The notes below the pieces were generated by a model. The model saw only the letters and a list, made by a program, of their open reading frames with translations, ran no database searches and was not told the origin of the DNA. A stretch of 64,000 nucleotides of DNA, taken from positions 14,371,791 through 14,435,790 of the forward strand of contig CM041294.1 in NCBI GenBank assembly GCA_023052935.1, in the 5' to 3' direction. Shown here piece by piece: positions 11,372 through 20,388 of the stretch; positions within the stretch are counted from its first letter, which is position 1, and every line of letters starts with the position of its first letter. The stretch comes from Piezodorus guildinii (taxonomy: Eukaryota; Arthropoda; Insecta; Hemiptera; Pentatomidae). The translations under genes were made by a program, and so were the position numbers.

Positions 11372-12661
11372 ATGTCCTCCAAAGCTTCAACTAAAAGATC
11401 TAGATCTAGTGGTTCAATCCCGTCACCTACAAAACAAAGACCCCGCCGTGATACTAATAAAAGATTAAATCTACAAGCAACCCCTTCCGGTACTAATTCA
11501 GAATCTGAACCACAACCTGGCACATCGTCACAAGGGATGACTGACGAATCGCCGTTTTTCACCCCAAATCCTTTTCAGATTTTACATAATGAAAAAGAAA
11601 ACATGGAATCTACTCCTATACCTAGTGAACCACGGCCTCCTCCAATATTTGTCAAAAATATTAGAAATTTCCAAATGTTGTGTGCGCAATTGAACAAAAT
11701 TACCGAATCTACCAGCTACTACTGTATGAGTAGAATCAATGATACCAAAATATCTCCTACTACTGCCGAGACATATAGAAAAATAGTGAAATACCTAACT
11801 GAAACCAAAGCAGATTTCCATACCTATCAGCTACGCCAAGAGAGAGCTTTAAGGGTTGTAATCAGAAACTTACACCCCTCGACACCAGTTGAAGCTATTA
11901 AAGAAGAACTAACGGAGATGGGCTATAAAGTGCGCCAAGTCACTAACGTCCTAAAGGATAAAATTCCTCTACCTCTCTTTTTTGTGGATTTGGAACCAGC
12001 TGAAGGAGTTGAAAAAATCTATGACCTCAATAGATTGTACTATTCCAGTGTAAGAGTTGAAAAACCTTACACAAAGAGAGAGATAATTCAGTGCCATAAT
12101 TGTCAAGCATATGGTCATACTAAAAGTTATTGTCATCACATACCTCGATGCGTGAAATGCGGTGAACAGCACAAGTCTGTGGAGTGTACAAAACCAAAAT
12201 CAACACCAGCTGTATGTGCTCATTGCCTGAAGGACCACCCGGCCAACTATAAAGGATGCCAAATCTATAAGGAGCTGAGGACCAGGTTTCAAAAACCTCA
12301 AGTACTGGATGAAACAACAAGACAAGTAAGAAACAGAAGAGAACCCTCAAAACTTATTGATGCCAATTTATCATTTGCCCACTTACTTGGAGGTGGGAAT
12401 CAAAGTACTGAAGCCGTGGCCCTGCCGGAACTACAAAATGTACCTCAATCCATTCCACATATACCTCCTTCTCAAAATGTAACCAATCCTAAGAATCCTA
12501 ATCCACCACAAATCTCTCATATTCCTCCTCCTTCAAACGCCACAGACCTTACCAGTTTGATGACATCCTTTATTTCCGAAATTAAATCCCTTGTTATGCC
12601 CTTAATTTCACTCCTTACGAATCTCGTAACAAATCTCATTCCTGCCTTAAAAAAACCATAA
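11372..12661 (+). CDS. LINE ORF1: gag-like nucleic-acid-binding protein
   Basis: An RNA-binding protein that packages the retrotransposon transcript. The frame opens at 11351, but the second Met (11372, MSSKASTKRS) is the better start, since the first codons resemble leader. Numbered from 11351, there is a basic, Ser/Pro-rich N-terminus (1-100), a central region that could hold an RRM-like fold (about 165-235), and three zinc knuckles: C248-C251-H256-C261, C267-C270-H274-C279 and C289-C292-H296-C303. This spacing (CX2CX4HX4C, CX2CX3HX4C, CX2CX3HX6C) is typical of jockey-clade ORF1. The C-terminus is Pro-rich and ends with a hydrophobic stretch. No stop or frameshift. The stop codon TAA is followed at once by the ATG of ORF2. 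Confidence 0.92.
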   Translation: MSSKASTKRSRSSGSIPSPTKQRPRRDTNKRLNLQATPSGTNSESEPQPGTSSQGMTDESPFFTPNPFQILHNEKENMESTPIPSEPRPPPIFVKNIRNFQMLCAQLNKITESTSYYCMSRINDTKISPTTAETYRKIVKYLTETKADFHTYQLRQERALRVVIRNLHPSTPVEAIKEELTEMGYKVRQVTNVLKDKIPLPLFFVDLEPAEGVEKIYDLNRLYYSSVRVEKPYTKREIIQCHNCQAYGHTKSYCHHIPRCVKCGEQHKSVECTKPKSTPAVCAHCLKDHPANYKGCQIYKELRTRFQKPQVLDETTRQVRNRREPSKLIDANLSFAHLLGGGNQSTEAVALPELQNVPQSIPHIPPSQNVTNPKNPNPPQISHIPPPSNATDLTSLMTSFISEIKSLVMPLISLLTNLVTNLIPALKKP

Positions 12662-15340
12662 ATGACCTCACCTAATTCCTTATCCATTCTCCTTTGGAAT
12701 GCGAATGGTGTTAGAACTCACACTGACGAACTTACAGCCGTACTGCAGGACAAAAACATTGATGTTGCACTCATTACTGAAACTAGACTAACCACTAAAC
12801 AGTACTTTAAAATACCAGGATACACGACATACCGGACAGACCATCCAGACGGCAAAGCCCATGCCGGTACTGCTGTCATAGTCCGCCGATCCCTCACCCA
12901 TCACTTACACCCAATTTCCGCCCACGATTACCTACAAGCAACTTCCATCGTTATCAAAACCTTTTCCTTTCCGCTTATCATCGCATCAGCATACTGCCCT
13001 CCTAAACATCCCATTTCCTCTGCCCAATTTGGATCCTTCCTCAACTCCTTGGGTAATCACTTCATTTTGGGTGCAGACTTAAACGCTAAGAACCAACAGT
13101 GGGGTTCTAGAACCACCAATTCTCGTGGACGGACATTGCAGTCTGCACTCAACTCCCGACGCTTTCATCTCCTACCTCCCGATTCTCCTACCTACTGGCC
13201 AACAGATCCTAACCGTAATCCTGACATCCTCGACTTCTTCATCCACAGCGGATTAGGCTCTCTGAATTTTTCCATAGCTCGCCTTGATGAACTATCCTCT
13301 GATCATAGTCCATTGATTCTAAATGTATCCATAACACCTATTCCTAAACCTATCCCACCGTCATTCATTAGGGGCCCTGTCAACTGGAACCTCTTCCGCG
13401 AAATTCTCACTAATGATATTGACCTCAGAGTGATTCTCAAAACCCCAAATGACCTTGACGACGCCGTATATTCCTTTACAACCGCTATTCAACAAGCCGC
13501 CTGGACTGCCTCCTCTCCCAAACAATCCCAAATAATTCCTTACAAAAGCCATTTACCACAACACCTGACAGACCTCATCAACAGCAAACGTCGAGCTAGA
13601 ACATTATGGCAACGCACCCGCCACCCAGAAGATCGCCGCTCCTATAATTTTTTTTGTAGAAAATTAAAGCGGGAGTTGGCGATCTTCCGTTCCCAATCCT
13701 ACAATACCTACCTCTCCTCTCTCTCGACTCGTGACAATTCCCTGTGGAATGTCACGAAGAGAATCCTAAAATCCCACACCATTTCCCATCCTCTCCGGCG
13801 CTGTGATGGTTCCTGGGCTGCTTCTGACAAGCATAAGGCCGAGGAATTCGCACAGCACCTTTCCAAAGTTTTTACTCCTCATCCAGAGCTTAATCCAACC
13901 CATACTGCAGCAGTTGAAGAGTTCCTCACGTCACCAATACCACTATCCTTACCACCTAAAGCAGTTAATCCCTCTGAGGTCAGATATCTTCTTAAAAAGC
14001 TTCCTCTTCGCAAATCTCCTGGATACGATCTCCTTACTCCCCAAATCTTAAGACAACTTCCACCTAAAGCCATTACATTCCTTACATATCTCTATAACTG
14101 TATCCTACGCACTACCTATTTTCCTCTCTTATGGAAACATTCAACTATGATCCTTTTCCTAAAACCAGGCAAACCTTCTAACAACACGTCATCTTACAGA
14201 CCTATCAGCCTACTTCCGATCCTCTCAAAAATTTTCGAAAAGCTCCTACTAAAACGAATCCTAGCCAAATTTCAAAATTTTCCTTCACATCAGTTCGGAT
14301 TTCGTCCTCAACATTCCACGGTTCAGCAAGGACTCCGAGTTGTAGACCACATTTCCTCCGCCCTTGAGTGCAAGGAGTATTGTTCGGGTGCCTTTCTGGA
14401 CATAGCTCAAGCTTTTGACCGGGTGTGGCACCCGGGACTGCTCTTTAAGCTCAAAACCCATTTACCTCAATCCTTATACCTAATCCTCCGATCCTATTTA
14501 TCCAACCGCTCCTTCCGAGTTCGCTGTGGTTCCGAATTTTCCGAACAATATACTGTTGAGGCCGGTGTTCCTCAAGGCAGCGTCTTAGGACCCGTCCTCT
14601 ACATCCTCTTCACCGCCGATATCCCTACCGACCCCAATACCTTTCTGGCAACATTTGCTGATGACACAGCCATTTTATCATCCGATTCCGATCCTGAAGC
14701 AGCATCGCTAAATCTCCAAAAGCACCTTTCCCTTGTCGAAGACTGGTGCAATGCTTGGCGCATTAAGGTTAACGAAAGCAAATGCACTCACGTCACATTC
14801 ACCCTTCGACGCAAATCCTGTCCAACGGTTAATTTCAATTCTATACCGCTTCCTTCCTCAGACACAGTCCGGTATCTCGGCTTTTTACTAGACAAAAGAC
14901 TGACGTGGAACCCACATACAAGACTAAAAAGAAAAGAACTCAACCGCAGATTCGGCCAGTTATACAGACTACTAAACAGAAAATCTCATCTTACAGTTGA
15001 CAACAAATTACTAATATACAAGACAGTACTGAAACCTATATGGACCTACGGACTTGAACTGTGGGGGACAGCTAAACATTCTAACATTAAACGCATCCAA
15101 TCCTTCCAATCCAAAGTCCTCCGAACAATAGTTAATGCTCCTTATTACGTTACCAACTGTACCCTACACCATGACCTTAATATTCCGTTTGTTTTAGACC
15201 TGGTACCATCCAAATTTTCCAAATTTCATCAGAACCTTAGTCATCATCCTAACCCTCTAGCACAATCCCTATCCAGCACCACCCATCCCTACAATCCTCC
15301 TCGAAGATTGAAACGGCAGTGGCCACGAGACCTATTGTAA
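12662..15340 (+). CDS. LINE ORF2: endonuclease-reverse transcriptase (jockey clade)
   Basis: An uninterrupted 892-aa protein that nicks target DNA and reverse-transcribes the element RNA. The N-terminal ~220 residues form an APE-type endonuclease: LLWNANGV near 8, LITETRL with the metal-binding Glu near 40, GADLNAKNQQWGSR near 138 and SSDHSPLIL near 213. RT motifs follow: YRPISLLPILSKIFEKLL, HQFGFRPQHST, LDIAQAFDRVWH, AGVPQGSVLGPVLY and the catalytic FADD near 665. The C-terminal region (PIWTYGLELWG, IQSFQSKVLR, RRLKRQWPRDLL) is shared with the other jockey pieces here. Every key residue I can check is present and the length is normal, so this copy could be recent. It begins immediately after the ORF1 stop (TAAATG), suggesting termination-reinitiation. 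Its own 3' UTR is displaced and inverted, which would probably block further retrotransposition. Confidence 0.95.
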   Translation: MTSPNSLSILLWNANGVRTHTDELTAVLQDKNIDVALITETRLTTKQYFKIPGYTTYRTDHPDGKAHAGTAVIVRRSLTHHLHPISAHDYLQATSIVIKTFSFPLIIASAYCPPKHPISSAQFGSFLNSLGNHFILGADLNAKNQQWGSRTTNSRGRTLQSALNSRRFHLLPPDSPTYWPTDPNRNPDILDFFIHSGLGSLNFSIARLDELSSDHSPLILNVSITPIPKPIPPSFIRGPVNWNLFREILTNDIDLRVILKTPNDLDDAVYSFTTAIQQAAWTASSPKQSQIIPYKSHLPQHLTDLINSKRRARTLWQRTRHPEDRRSYNFFCRKLKRELAIFRSQSYNTYLSSLSTRDNSLWNVTKRILKSHTISHPLRRCDGSWAASDKHKAEEFAQHLSKVFTPHPELNPTHTAAVEEFLTSPIPLSLPPKAVNPSEVRYLLKKLPLRKSPGYDLLTPQILRQLPPKAITFLTYLYNCILRTTYFPLLWKHSTMILFLKPGKPSNNTSSYRPISLLPILSKIFEKLLLKRILAKFQNFPSHQFGFRPQHSTVQQGLRVVDHISSALECKEYCSGAFLDIAQAFDRVWHPGLLFKLKTHLPQSLYLILRSYLSNRSFRVRCGSEFSEQYTVEAGVPQGSVLGPVLYILFTADIPTDPNTFLATFADDTAILSSDSDPEAASLNLQKHLSLVEDWCNAWRIKVNESKCTHVTFTLRRKSCPTVNFNSIPLPSSDTVRYLGFLLDKRLTWNPHTRLKRKELNRRFGQLYRLLNRKSHLTVDNKLLIYKTVLKPIWTYGLELWGTAKHSNIKRIQSFQSKVLRTIVNAPYYVTNCTLHHDLNIPFVLDLVPSKFSKFHQNLSHHPNPLAQSLSSTTHPYNPPRRLKRQWPRDLL

Positions 15341-15342
15341 AC

Positions 15343-15588
15343 ATTCGATACCCGACTAAAGAAGAAAACAGAAAAAAATATTTTTTTACTGCAATATTTT
15401 GTTTTTGAACATAAGAGCAGTAATATACATGTATGATATACCGTTGGAAAGCTATAGATTTTAGAAAAAATATTTTCTCATACACAAGCTTTTAAAAGTT
15501 AATAGAGAGTGATAGAATGAAGATAAAACTAACTGCTTATTTTAGATTATAATATAATAGATTTTTTAATAAAACACATGTTTCTATA
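15343..15588 (+). repeat. R880 copy 1, middle part
   Basis: Continues the R880 sequence from the jockey target duplication (AACATAAGAGCAGTAATATA ... AATAAAACACATGTTTCTAT), then is interrupted by the LINE at 15589. Confidence 0.85.
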
Positions 15589-16427
15589 GATAGATAGATA
15601 GATAGATAGATAAATGTGTTTTATTAATAAATTTTACATTTTTCTTTACATTCGTCTAGAGAACACAAAATACTGGCATGGATTTCCGTCTGCCAGGAAG
15701 TTGGTTTATTTATATACATTATTAATAAACAAAAGAATAAGCTGACAATAACAAAAAAATAAATAAACATTATACATTATTGTAAAAAGATAGAGGGATA
15801 ATCTTTGTTTCCCAAATAGAATAAACAAAATATAATTACACTTTAACTGTGACAACATATTCTCTGTTTATTTAACTATTGTAATTGAATTCTTTTATTA
15901 AAAAGCTTCTGTAGTTTACAGCACATTTCATAAATTTATACAGTGAGTTCCAATTAATTCCATTCAAAATGTCTTTTATTTTGTTTTCAGTCAAAATACT
16001 TTCTCCAAAATACTTTTTCCTAAAATGATTAAATGCCGTACATTTACCAAAAAAATGAATTATATTTTCGTCCTCCTTACTGTTACAAATTGAGCATGTG
16101 TAAACTATTTCCCTCATCCATGGTTTACAGTTTGGGGATATCATTTCGGCTCTTGTATTAAAAACTATTCTTATTAATTCTATATTGTTGTTGTCATTAA
16201 TGTAGTTTACACCATAATCTAGCTTCTTATAAATTAGATGGTGTTCGGCACCCATAACAGAGACCCCTAGTTCTTTTTTAAAATTTTTCTTGGCTGCAGC
16301 TATTATATTAATCATTTGACTATTCCACCTCGCCACCGATACGAACTCCCTATCAAATAGACAGCCTAAATCTTCTGCTAGTTTTACCCATTCGTTTAGC
16401 CAGCTACAATTTTTGTTTTTCATATAA
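15589..16427 (-). mobile_element. 5'-truncated LINE with (TATC)n tail
   Basis: An 839-bp insertion with the target duplication ATGTTTCTATA at 15578-15588 and 16428-16438. On the minus strand it carries the C-terminal coding region, then a 3' UTR, then a tetranucleotide tail (TATC)n, seen on the plus strand as (GATA)n at 15589-15612. LINE tails made of short tandem units instead of poly-A are known in several clades. Confidence 0.82.
15872..16425 (-). pseudogene. LINE ORF2 C-terminal fragment (open)
   Basis: An open frame of 194 codons up to 16456, but only the part from about 16425 (KNKNCSWLNEW) belongs to the element. The upstream residues come from the R880 flank, which explains the apparent start. 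A Cys/His-type motif, CSICNSKEDENIIHFFGKC, is followed by KDILNGINWNSLYKFMKCA and YRSFLIKEFN. Such a C-terminal zinc-finger-like tail is common in insect non-LTR elements. I cannot fix the clade. No RT domain remains, so it is not functional alone. Confidence 0.75.
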
Positions 16428-16438
16428 ATGTTTCTATA

Positions 16439-16560
16439 TAAATTCAATTTAATCAATTATTTAATAGTTTAACGTATTTTTATCTCTAACTGTATTTGAA
16501 AATTCTTTCATTGATTTTAAAAATTGAGGTAAGTGAAAGTGGTGTATTGCCCGCACCAGA
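16439..16560 (+). repeat. R880 copy 1, 3' tail
   Basis: Terminal R880 block ending GCCCGCACCAGA + T run, completing the copy begun at 10294. Confidence 0.85.
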
Positions 16561-16608
16561 TTTTTTTTCTCATCATTATCCTAAGTTTTCTTCTGGTTCC
16601 ATATTTGT

Positions 16609-16774
16609 GCGATGTTTCTTTGGCCGCTTTACAAAAGAAGTCTTTGATACATTTTTGTTATTTATTTAATTTTTTACACATCAGTAGGTTTCAGCCTCTA
16701 GGGCTATTCAAATATCATGCGTATCCAAAAATGTATCAAAAGCTTCTTTTGTAGAGCGGCCAAAGATATATCGC
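16609..16774. mobile_element. MITE copy 2 with ~45-bp TIRs
   Basis: 166 bp. The left end GCGATGTTTCTTTGGCCGCT and the right end, reversed GCGATATATCTTTGGCCGCT, continue as inverted repeats through ...ACAAAAGAAG...TTTGATACATTTTT. The interior is short and non-coding. The superfamily is not determined because no clear target duplication is seen. Confidence 0.7.
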
Positions 16775-16883
16775 TCATACATTTTTTTTTTTTTTTTTTT
16801 TTTTATATCTTATCACAAATTGGTTTCCTACAATGATACGACTGGACGAAAATCTTGGACACCCGCCAATACTTTTTAGTCTT

Positions 16884-17576
16884 AGAGGGTGAATCACACA
16901 CAATCTGGAATACTCAAGTTCGCTTTTAAATGTCCAGAGTACTTTTAACGAAGTATTCATGTTCTGTATTATGGTAGTCAGTCGGCGGTATAAAAACAGA
17001 GGAAAGATGATCAGCAAAAATTTCAGATTTTTCTCCATCTGACACGGCCCATGAACCATCTTCTTTTCGCAGTGGTACTGACCCCTGTCGATGATTCAAC
17101 AATTTCTTGGTATGCTTCCACAAGTTTCCATCGTCAGTTGATAGGTTGTTTAAAAAGGAATCATAGTTAGTTCTATTGAATTTTTGTATTTGTCGTTTAA
17201 GTTCGTTGTTCAGTCTGTTAAAGTTTTGTCTATCAGAAGGAAGTCTGTTAGTCTGCCATACCTTACGAGCTCTTCTCTTTGCTGTGATCAAGTCCCTTAT
17301 ATATTGAGGGTATTTTGGCAGATGATCTAATCTTGATGTTATCTTCTGAGATGATGACCATGCTGCTCTTTGGACACATTTAGTAAATGTTTCCACCGCA
17401 TCTTCTAATTCTGCTTCTGTTTTGATGGACATGGGTATTGAGAGATTTGTTTCAAGAAATTCTCGGTACAGATCCCAGTCCAATCCGCTATTTATAAGCA
17501 TGGGCACCCTTTGCGCATTGCATGGTTCGTCGAGAGGGTGAATCACACAAAATCTGGAATACTCAAGCTTTTAAAC
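16884..17576. repeat. 35-43-bp direct repeats flanking a LINE fragment
   Basis: AGAGGGTGAATCACACA...ATCTGGAATACTCAAG occurs at 16884-16918 and again at 17533-17567 with one mismatch. A further CTTTTAAA is shared after a 2-bp gap. Between them lies the jockey fragment at 16929-17532. Confidence 0.85.
16929..17532 (-). pseudogene. Jockey ORF2 internal fragment (linker region)
   Basis: About 200 open codons on the minus strand correspond to the region between the endonuclease and RT domains of the intact element. Compare LDWDLYREFLETN with VNWNLFREILTND in the intact copy, YIRDLITAKRRARKVWQTNR with LTDLINSKRRARTLWQRTRH, and SLWNVTKR with NLWKHTKK. No endonuclease or RT motif is included and no 3' end or poly-A is present. 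This is an internal piece, and the family differs from the intact copy at many positions. Confidence 0.8.
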
Positions 17577-18127
17577 CTGTGGCATTTAGCTATCTTATAT
17601 TCCGTCGAGTTATAGCTCGTGAAAGTTTTCAAAGGTGAATAAGTGAATCTAAAGAATTTTAAAGGAAATTTTTAGCGTGTCCGCCTCTTACCCTATCGCT
17701 CTTTCTAAATGTCAAGATTAGACTCGAGAAATCTTTGCAGCCTAAAGGCTAGGCTTTATATCTTTCTTAAAATCTAAAAGCGTAAAATCAGGGTAGTTTC
17801 TTAATCTAATTGGGTTTTAAGCAACTCAGTAAATGAAAAGGTGAAACTTGTGTGATTTCAGTATCATTTATTTTGCTTTAAATAAAATATTTTTTTAATT
17901 ATTTTTGATTGTATGATTGAAATACTTTTCATGTAAAGTACACTTACTAAATAAATTCCTATGAGCAATGAGAATTTAATTTTGTAAGTTAGGGGTAAAT
18001 TTTATAATTGAATTGAGAATGTGTTTTTTGCGATCGCATTGTTGTTTCCTGAAATATATCTACATAATTTTCAATTTAAAAACAATAAATAACATTATTC
18101 TATTTTTAAACATTAATTTATTAATTT
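17577..18127. other. AT-rich unclassified region
   Basis: No gene, RNA or shared repeat recognised. Confidence 0.4.
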
Positions 18128-18690
18128 TTTTTTGACGCGAAACGGCCTTAAAGACCACGCAAATATCATTTCCACCTAACTTTTCCCACACGTTCCACTC
18201 TTTTCCTCTCTTCCCACCTTTTCTTCATTCTCTCAGACTGGACTCTTCACTGTTCCTCGCTCCATACTCTCTCCTTTCTCACCTCGTTGGCACTCACAAG
18301 GATCTTTATCTTCCTCAATTTTTCCCTATATCCATCTCTATTGACACAATCCTGTGTTGAGATTCCCAACCTCACTATCTCATTCCTCATCTGCTGAATG
18401 TATCCTCCGGCCCCTTTATATCCCCACATTTTTTTGAAGATTTCTTTATTTATTCTGTTCGGACTCATCCTTAGGAAGAAACGCAGCCTCCTTAACCTAA
18501 TGCCCGTTTCCAGGTCATCCATTTCTTTGTAAAGTTCTCTGGTAGGCCTCAGCCTATATCCCTCTAGTAAATTTACTGGCCCATAAATCTTCCTTAAGAT
18601 CTTCCTCTCAATTCCCAAATTTATTAATTTTATTTTAAAAAATTTTAATTTTTGTCCAAAGTTCTCTACGAACTTTCCGGACAACACAAT
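18128..18690 (-). pseudogene. RTE-like LINE 3' end
   Basis: An open frame (18247-18687, minus) contains IYGPVNLLEGYRLRPTRELY and then TGIRLRRLRFFLRMSPNRI, the C-terminal 'RRLRFFGH' region of the RTE-type 'endonuclease-reverse transcriptase' family. The usual Gly-His after RFF is replaced here. The 3' UTR reads GTGGTCTTTAAGGCCGTTTC and ends in an A run at 18128-18136 (plus-strand T run). 5'-truncated: RT and endonuclease are absent. Confidence 0.75.
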
Positions 18691-18894
18691 ATTTAGAAAT
18701 ATGAAAATATCTCTTATAATATTCCTTTTTCAAGTAAAGTTCTGAACCAATTAGTTGTAGGAAGGTACTAGTTGTTAAGGTACTACGTATATGCTTATCC
18801 ACCTCAAAATATTGTAATTAGAAATTTAAGATTTTTTGTTCAAATCCTTCAGGCATAATGACCACATAATAAGGTCATAGATATCATTTTTTTT

Positions 18895-19025
18895 GTTTAT
18901 TATTTTAATAATGAACCTTTCTAATCGACCAAATTAAAAACTTTACCTCATCCTCATAATTTCAGAACTTACTTTTCAAGATGCGTTGAACCCGAATAAC
19001 GAATAAAAAAATTCGCTGTATAAGA
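18895..19025 (+). repeat. Repeat unit shared with 33500-33920 (empty SINE site)
   Basis: AATAATGAACCTTTCTAATCG ... TTTCAAGATGCGTTGAACCCG matches the flanks of the SINE at 33529-33819, but without the SINE. Confidence 0.75.
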
Positions 19026-19106
19026 CGGCGACCAAATCCACAAGTACAGCTGTTTATCAGCCAATAAACTCGAAGATCATAGGCGAACGGCAACAGCCTT
19101 GGTCCG

Positions 19107-19436
19107 CTCTTGAAAACAACAAATTGAAAAATGTCAAACCGACCATCAGCTGCTGGGTCTCATCAAGAAATTGCAGGCGTGAGGAGGTAGTTATCGCCCG
19201 CCTGAGGATAGGACACCGCCGCCTCACTCATGGCACGTAAGGATCCACCTCGATGTCAACTGTGTAAAGTGACTCTCATAGTAAGTCATATTTTTGAAGA
19301 GTGTCCTCGTTACAGTAGGGAATTTGTAAAATATAGCGTACCACGTAAAGTCTCGGAGGCATTGAGCGATAGTGATCGGGCCGTCGGCGGTGTCATTCAA
19401 TTGGTGAAGAACATTCGTTTATATCACCTCATTTAA
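19107..19436 (+). pseudogene. I-like LINE ORF2 C-terminus
   Basis: Encodes RLRIGHRRLTHG followed, after a one-base frame change, by PPRCQLCKVTLIVSHIFEEC. This is the CX2C...H...C motif found after the RNase H domain in I-, R1- and LOA-type LINEs. It ends at a TAA. The catalytic RNase H residues lie upstream and are not included, so this is a dead 5'-truncated copy. Confidence 0.72.
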
Positions 19437-19537
19437 CACAGTCAGGCTATTTTAAGCACTTTTTGATATTTTACTCACAATTATTATTTATTTATTTATT
19501 TTTTTGCCAATCATCATGTTTGCAGTTCCGATTAAAT

Positions 19538-19914
19538 CATAATGTTTATTTATGAATATATTATTCGGAACAGTCTCTTCTTATTTGTTTATATATTTAT
19601 TTATCATAACACATAAAACATGATTATTAAAACATTACGTTTCGAGGTAACTTATGCCTCATCTTCAGATTTTCAAATATCATATTTATTTCCATATTGT
19701 ATCCCGAAATAGATAAATTACTATTGTAGTATTATTCATATTAAGTTCCTAGATATGAATAATTCTGTTAAAATTTATCTTTTCATTGTCACATATTAAT
19801 TATCTCAACCTTTTGTTGCTATGCACTAGCAACTATCATGTGGTTATCTATTCATATATAGGAACTTAATATGAATAATGCTACAATAGTAATTGATATA
19901 ACATAATGTTTATT
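19538..19914 (-). mobile_element. Ribozyme-bearing mini-element RZ-3 (351 bp) with 13-bp TSD
   Basis: Insert 19551-19901 is flanked by CATAATGTTTATT at 19538-19550 and 19902-19914, inside the 3' UTR of an I-like LINE. It is non-coding. It contains motif H3 about 82 nt from its minus-strand 3' end and an inverted repeat of ~46-bp arms (19722-19768 / 19850-19896). A related copy is at about 49375-49760 (plus). Confidence 0.8.
19633..19672 (-). ncRNA. Hammerhead-like ribozyme motif H3
   Basis: Minus strand: AT, CTGAAGA, extra T, GAGG/CCTC hairpin, GAAA, CGTA, AT. Candidate triplet GTA. Stem I is weak (AT/AT). Confidence 0.5.
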
Positions 19915-20055
19915 GTTCCTAGAGTTCTGTTTTATTCTTAATCATTTTGTCCCAATTTTTTTTTTTTCCCTCATCATTGGTAATGTTAAGATGTTTTGGG
20001 CAATAATAACCACTCGCAGTTTTTTGCCCTTAAAACAAAAACAACCAACCAACGA

Positions 20056-20388
20056 ATAAAAAAAAATCCTTTTTCCGCTGTCCGAGGCATTTCTCCGAAA
20101 CTAAGGGACCATTTTTTTTCTCTATTTGACTTAAAAATACTAGGGCATTTGACAATGATCCTAACACCAAGAGTTTTATATCAGCTGGTTATTATTAAAA
20201 TGGCGGCCGATTAAATTCAATAACTCAGTTATTTTTGAAGATAGAAGGAAAAATATGTATAAAGTTTTAGATCAGTTAAGCGCGATAAACATTTAAAAAA
20301 GGAAAGAAAAAGGTTGATCTGTACATTCCTACAAAATGAATTAAAAATACTTGAAATTGGTTCAGAACTAACTGAGATATAGTATTTT
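20056..20388. other. AT-rich stretch related to the 36.6-37.4 kb repeats
   Basis: Contains AACTCAGTTATTTTTGAAGA, the same phrase that recurs in the degenerate tandem region at 36620-37400. Nothing coding. Confidence 0.4.

Larger units (their letters stand above)
10766..15358 (+). mobile_element. Complete jockey-clade LINE with inverted 3' UTR
   Basis: A 4.56-kb insertion (10782-15342) bounded by the target duplication ATTCGATACCCRACTA (10766-10781 and 15343-15358, one mismatch) inside R880. The plus strand carries a 5' UTR, ORF1 and ORF2, and ORF2 stops two bases before the right duplication. The missing 3' UTR appears on the left in opposite orientation: 10787-11050 reversed reads like a LINE 3' UTR ending in AATAAAAAAAA and matches 30902-31130 on the minus strand. 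This is the layout expected of twin-primed reverse transcription, in which a 5' segment is inverted relative to the 3' end. Confidence 0.8.
19028..20055 (+). mobile_element. I-like LINE 3' end, split by ribozyme element
   Basis: A C-terminal coding remnant and a 3' UTR that resumes after the insertion at 19551-19901 and ends TTTTGCCCTTAAAACAAAAA, with a C/A-rich tail. Its architecture matches the fragment at 32130-32813. Confidence 0.7.

Noticed and set aside
13803..14051. Open frames inside jockey ORF2 in other frames (also 13361-13552, 14599-14787 minus)
   Set aside because: Shadows of the real ORF2, with no independent motif.
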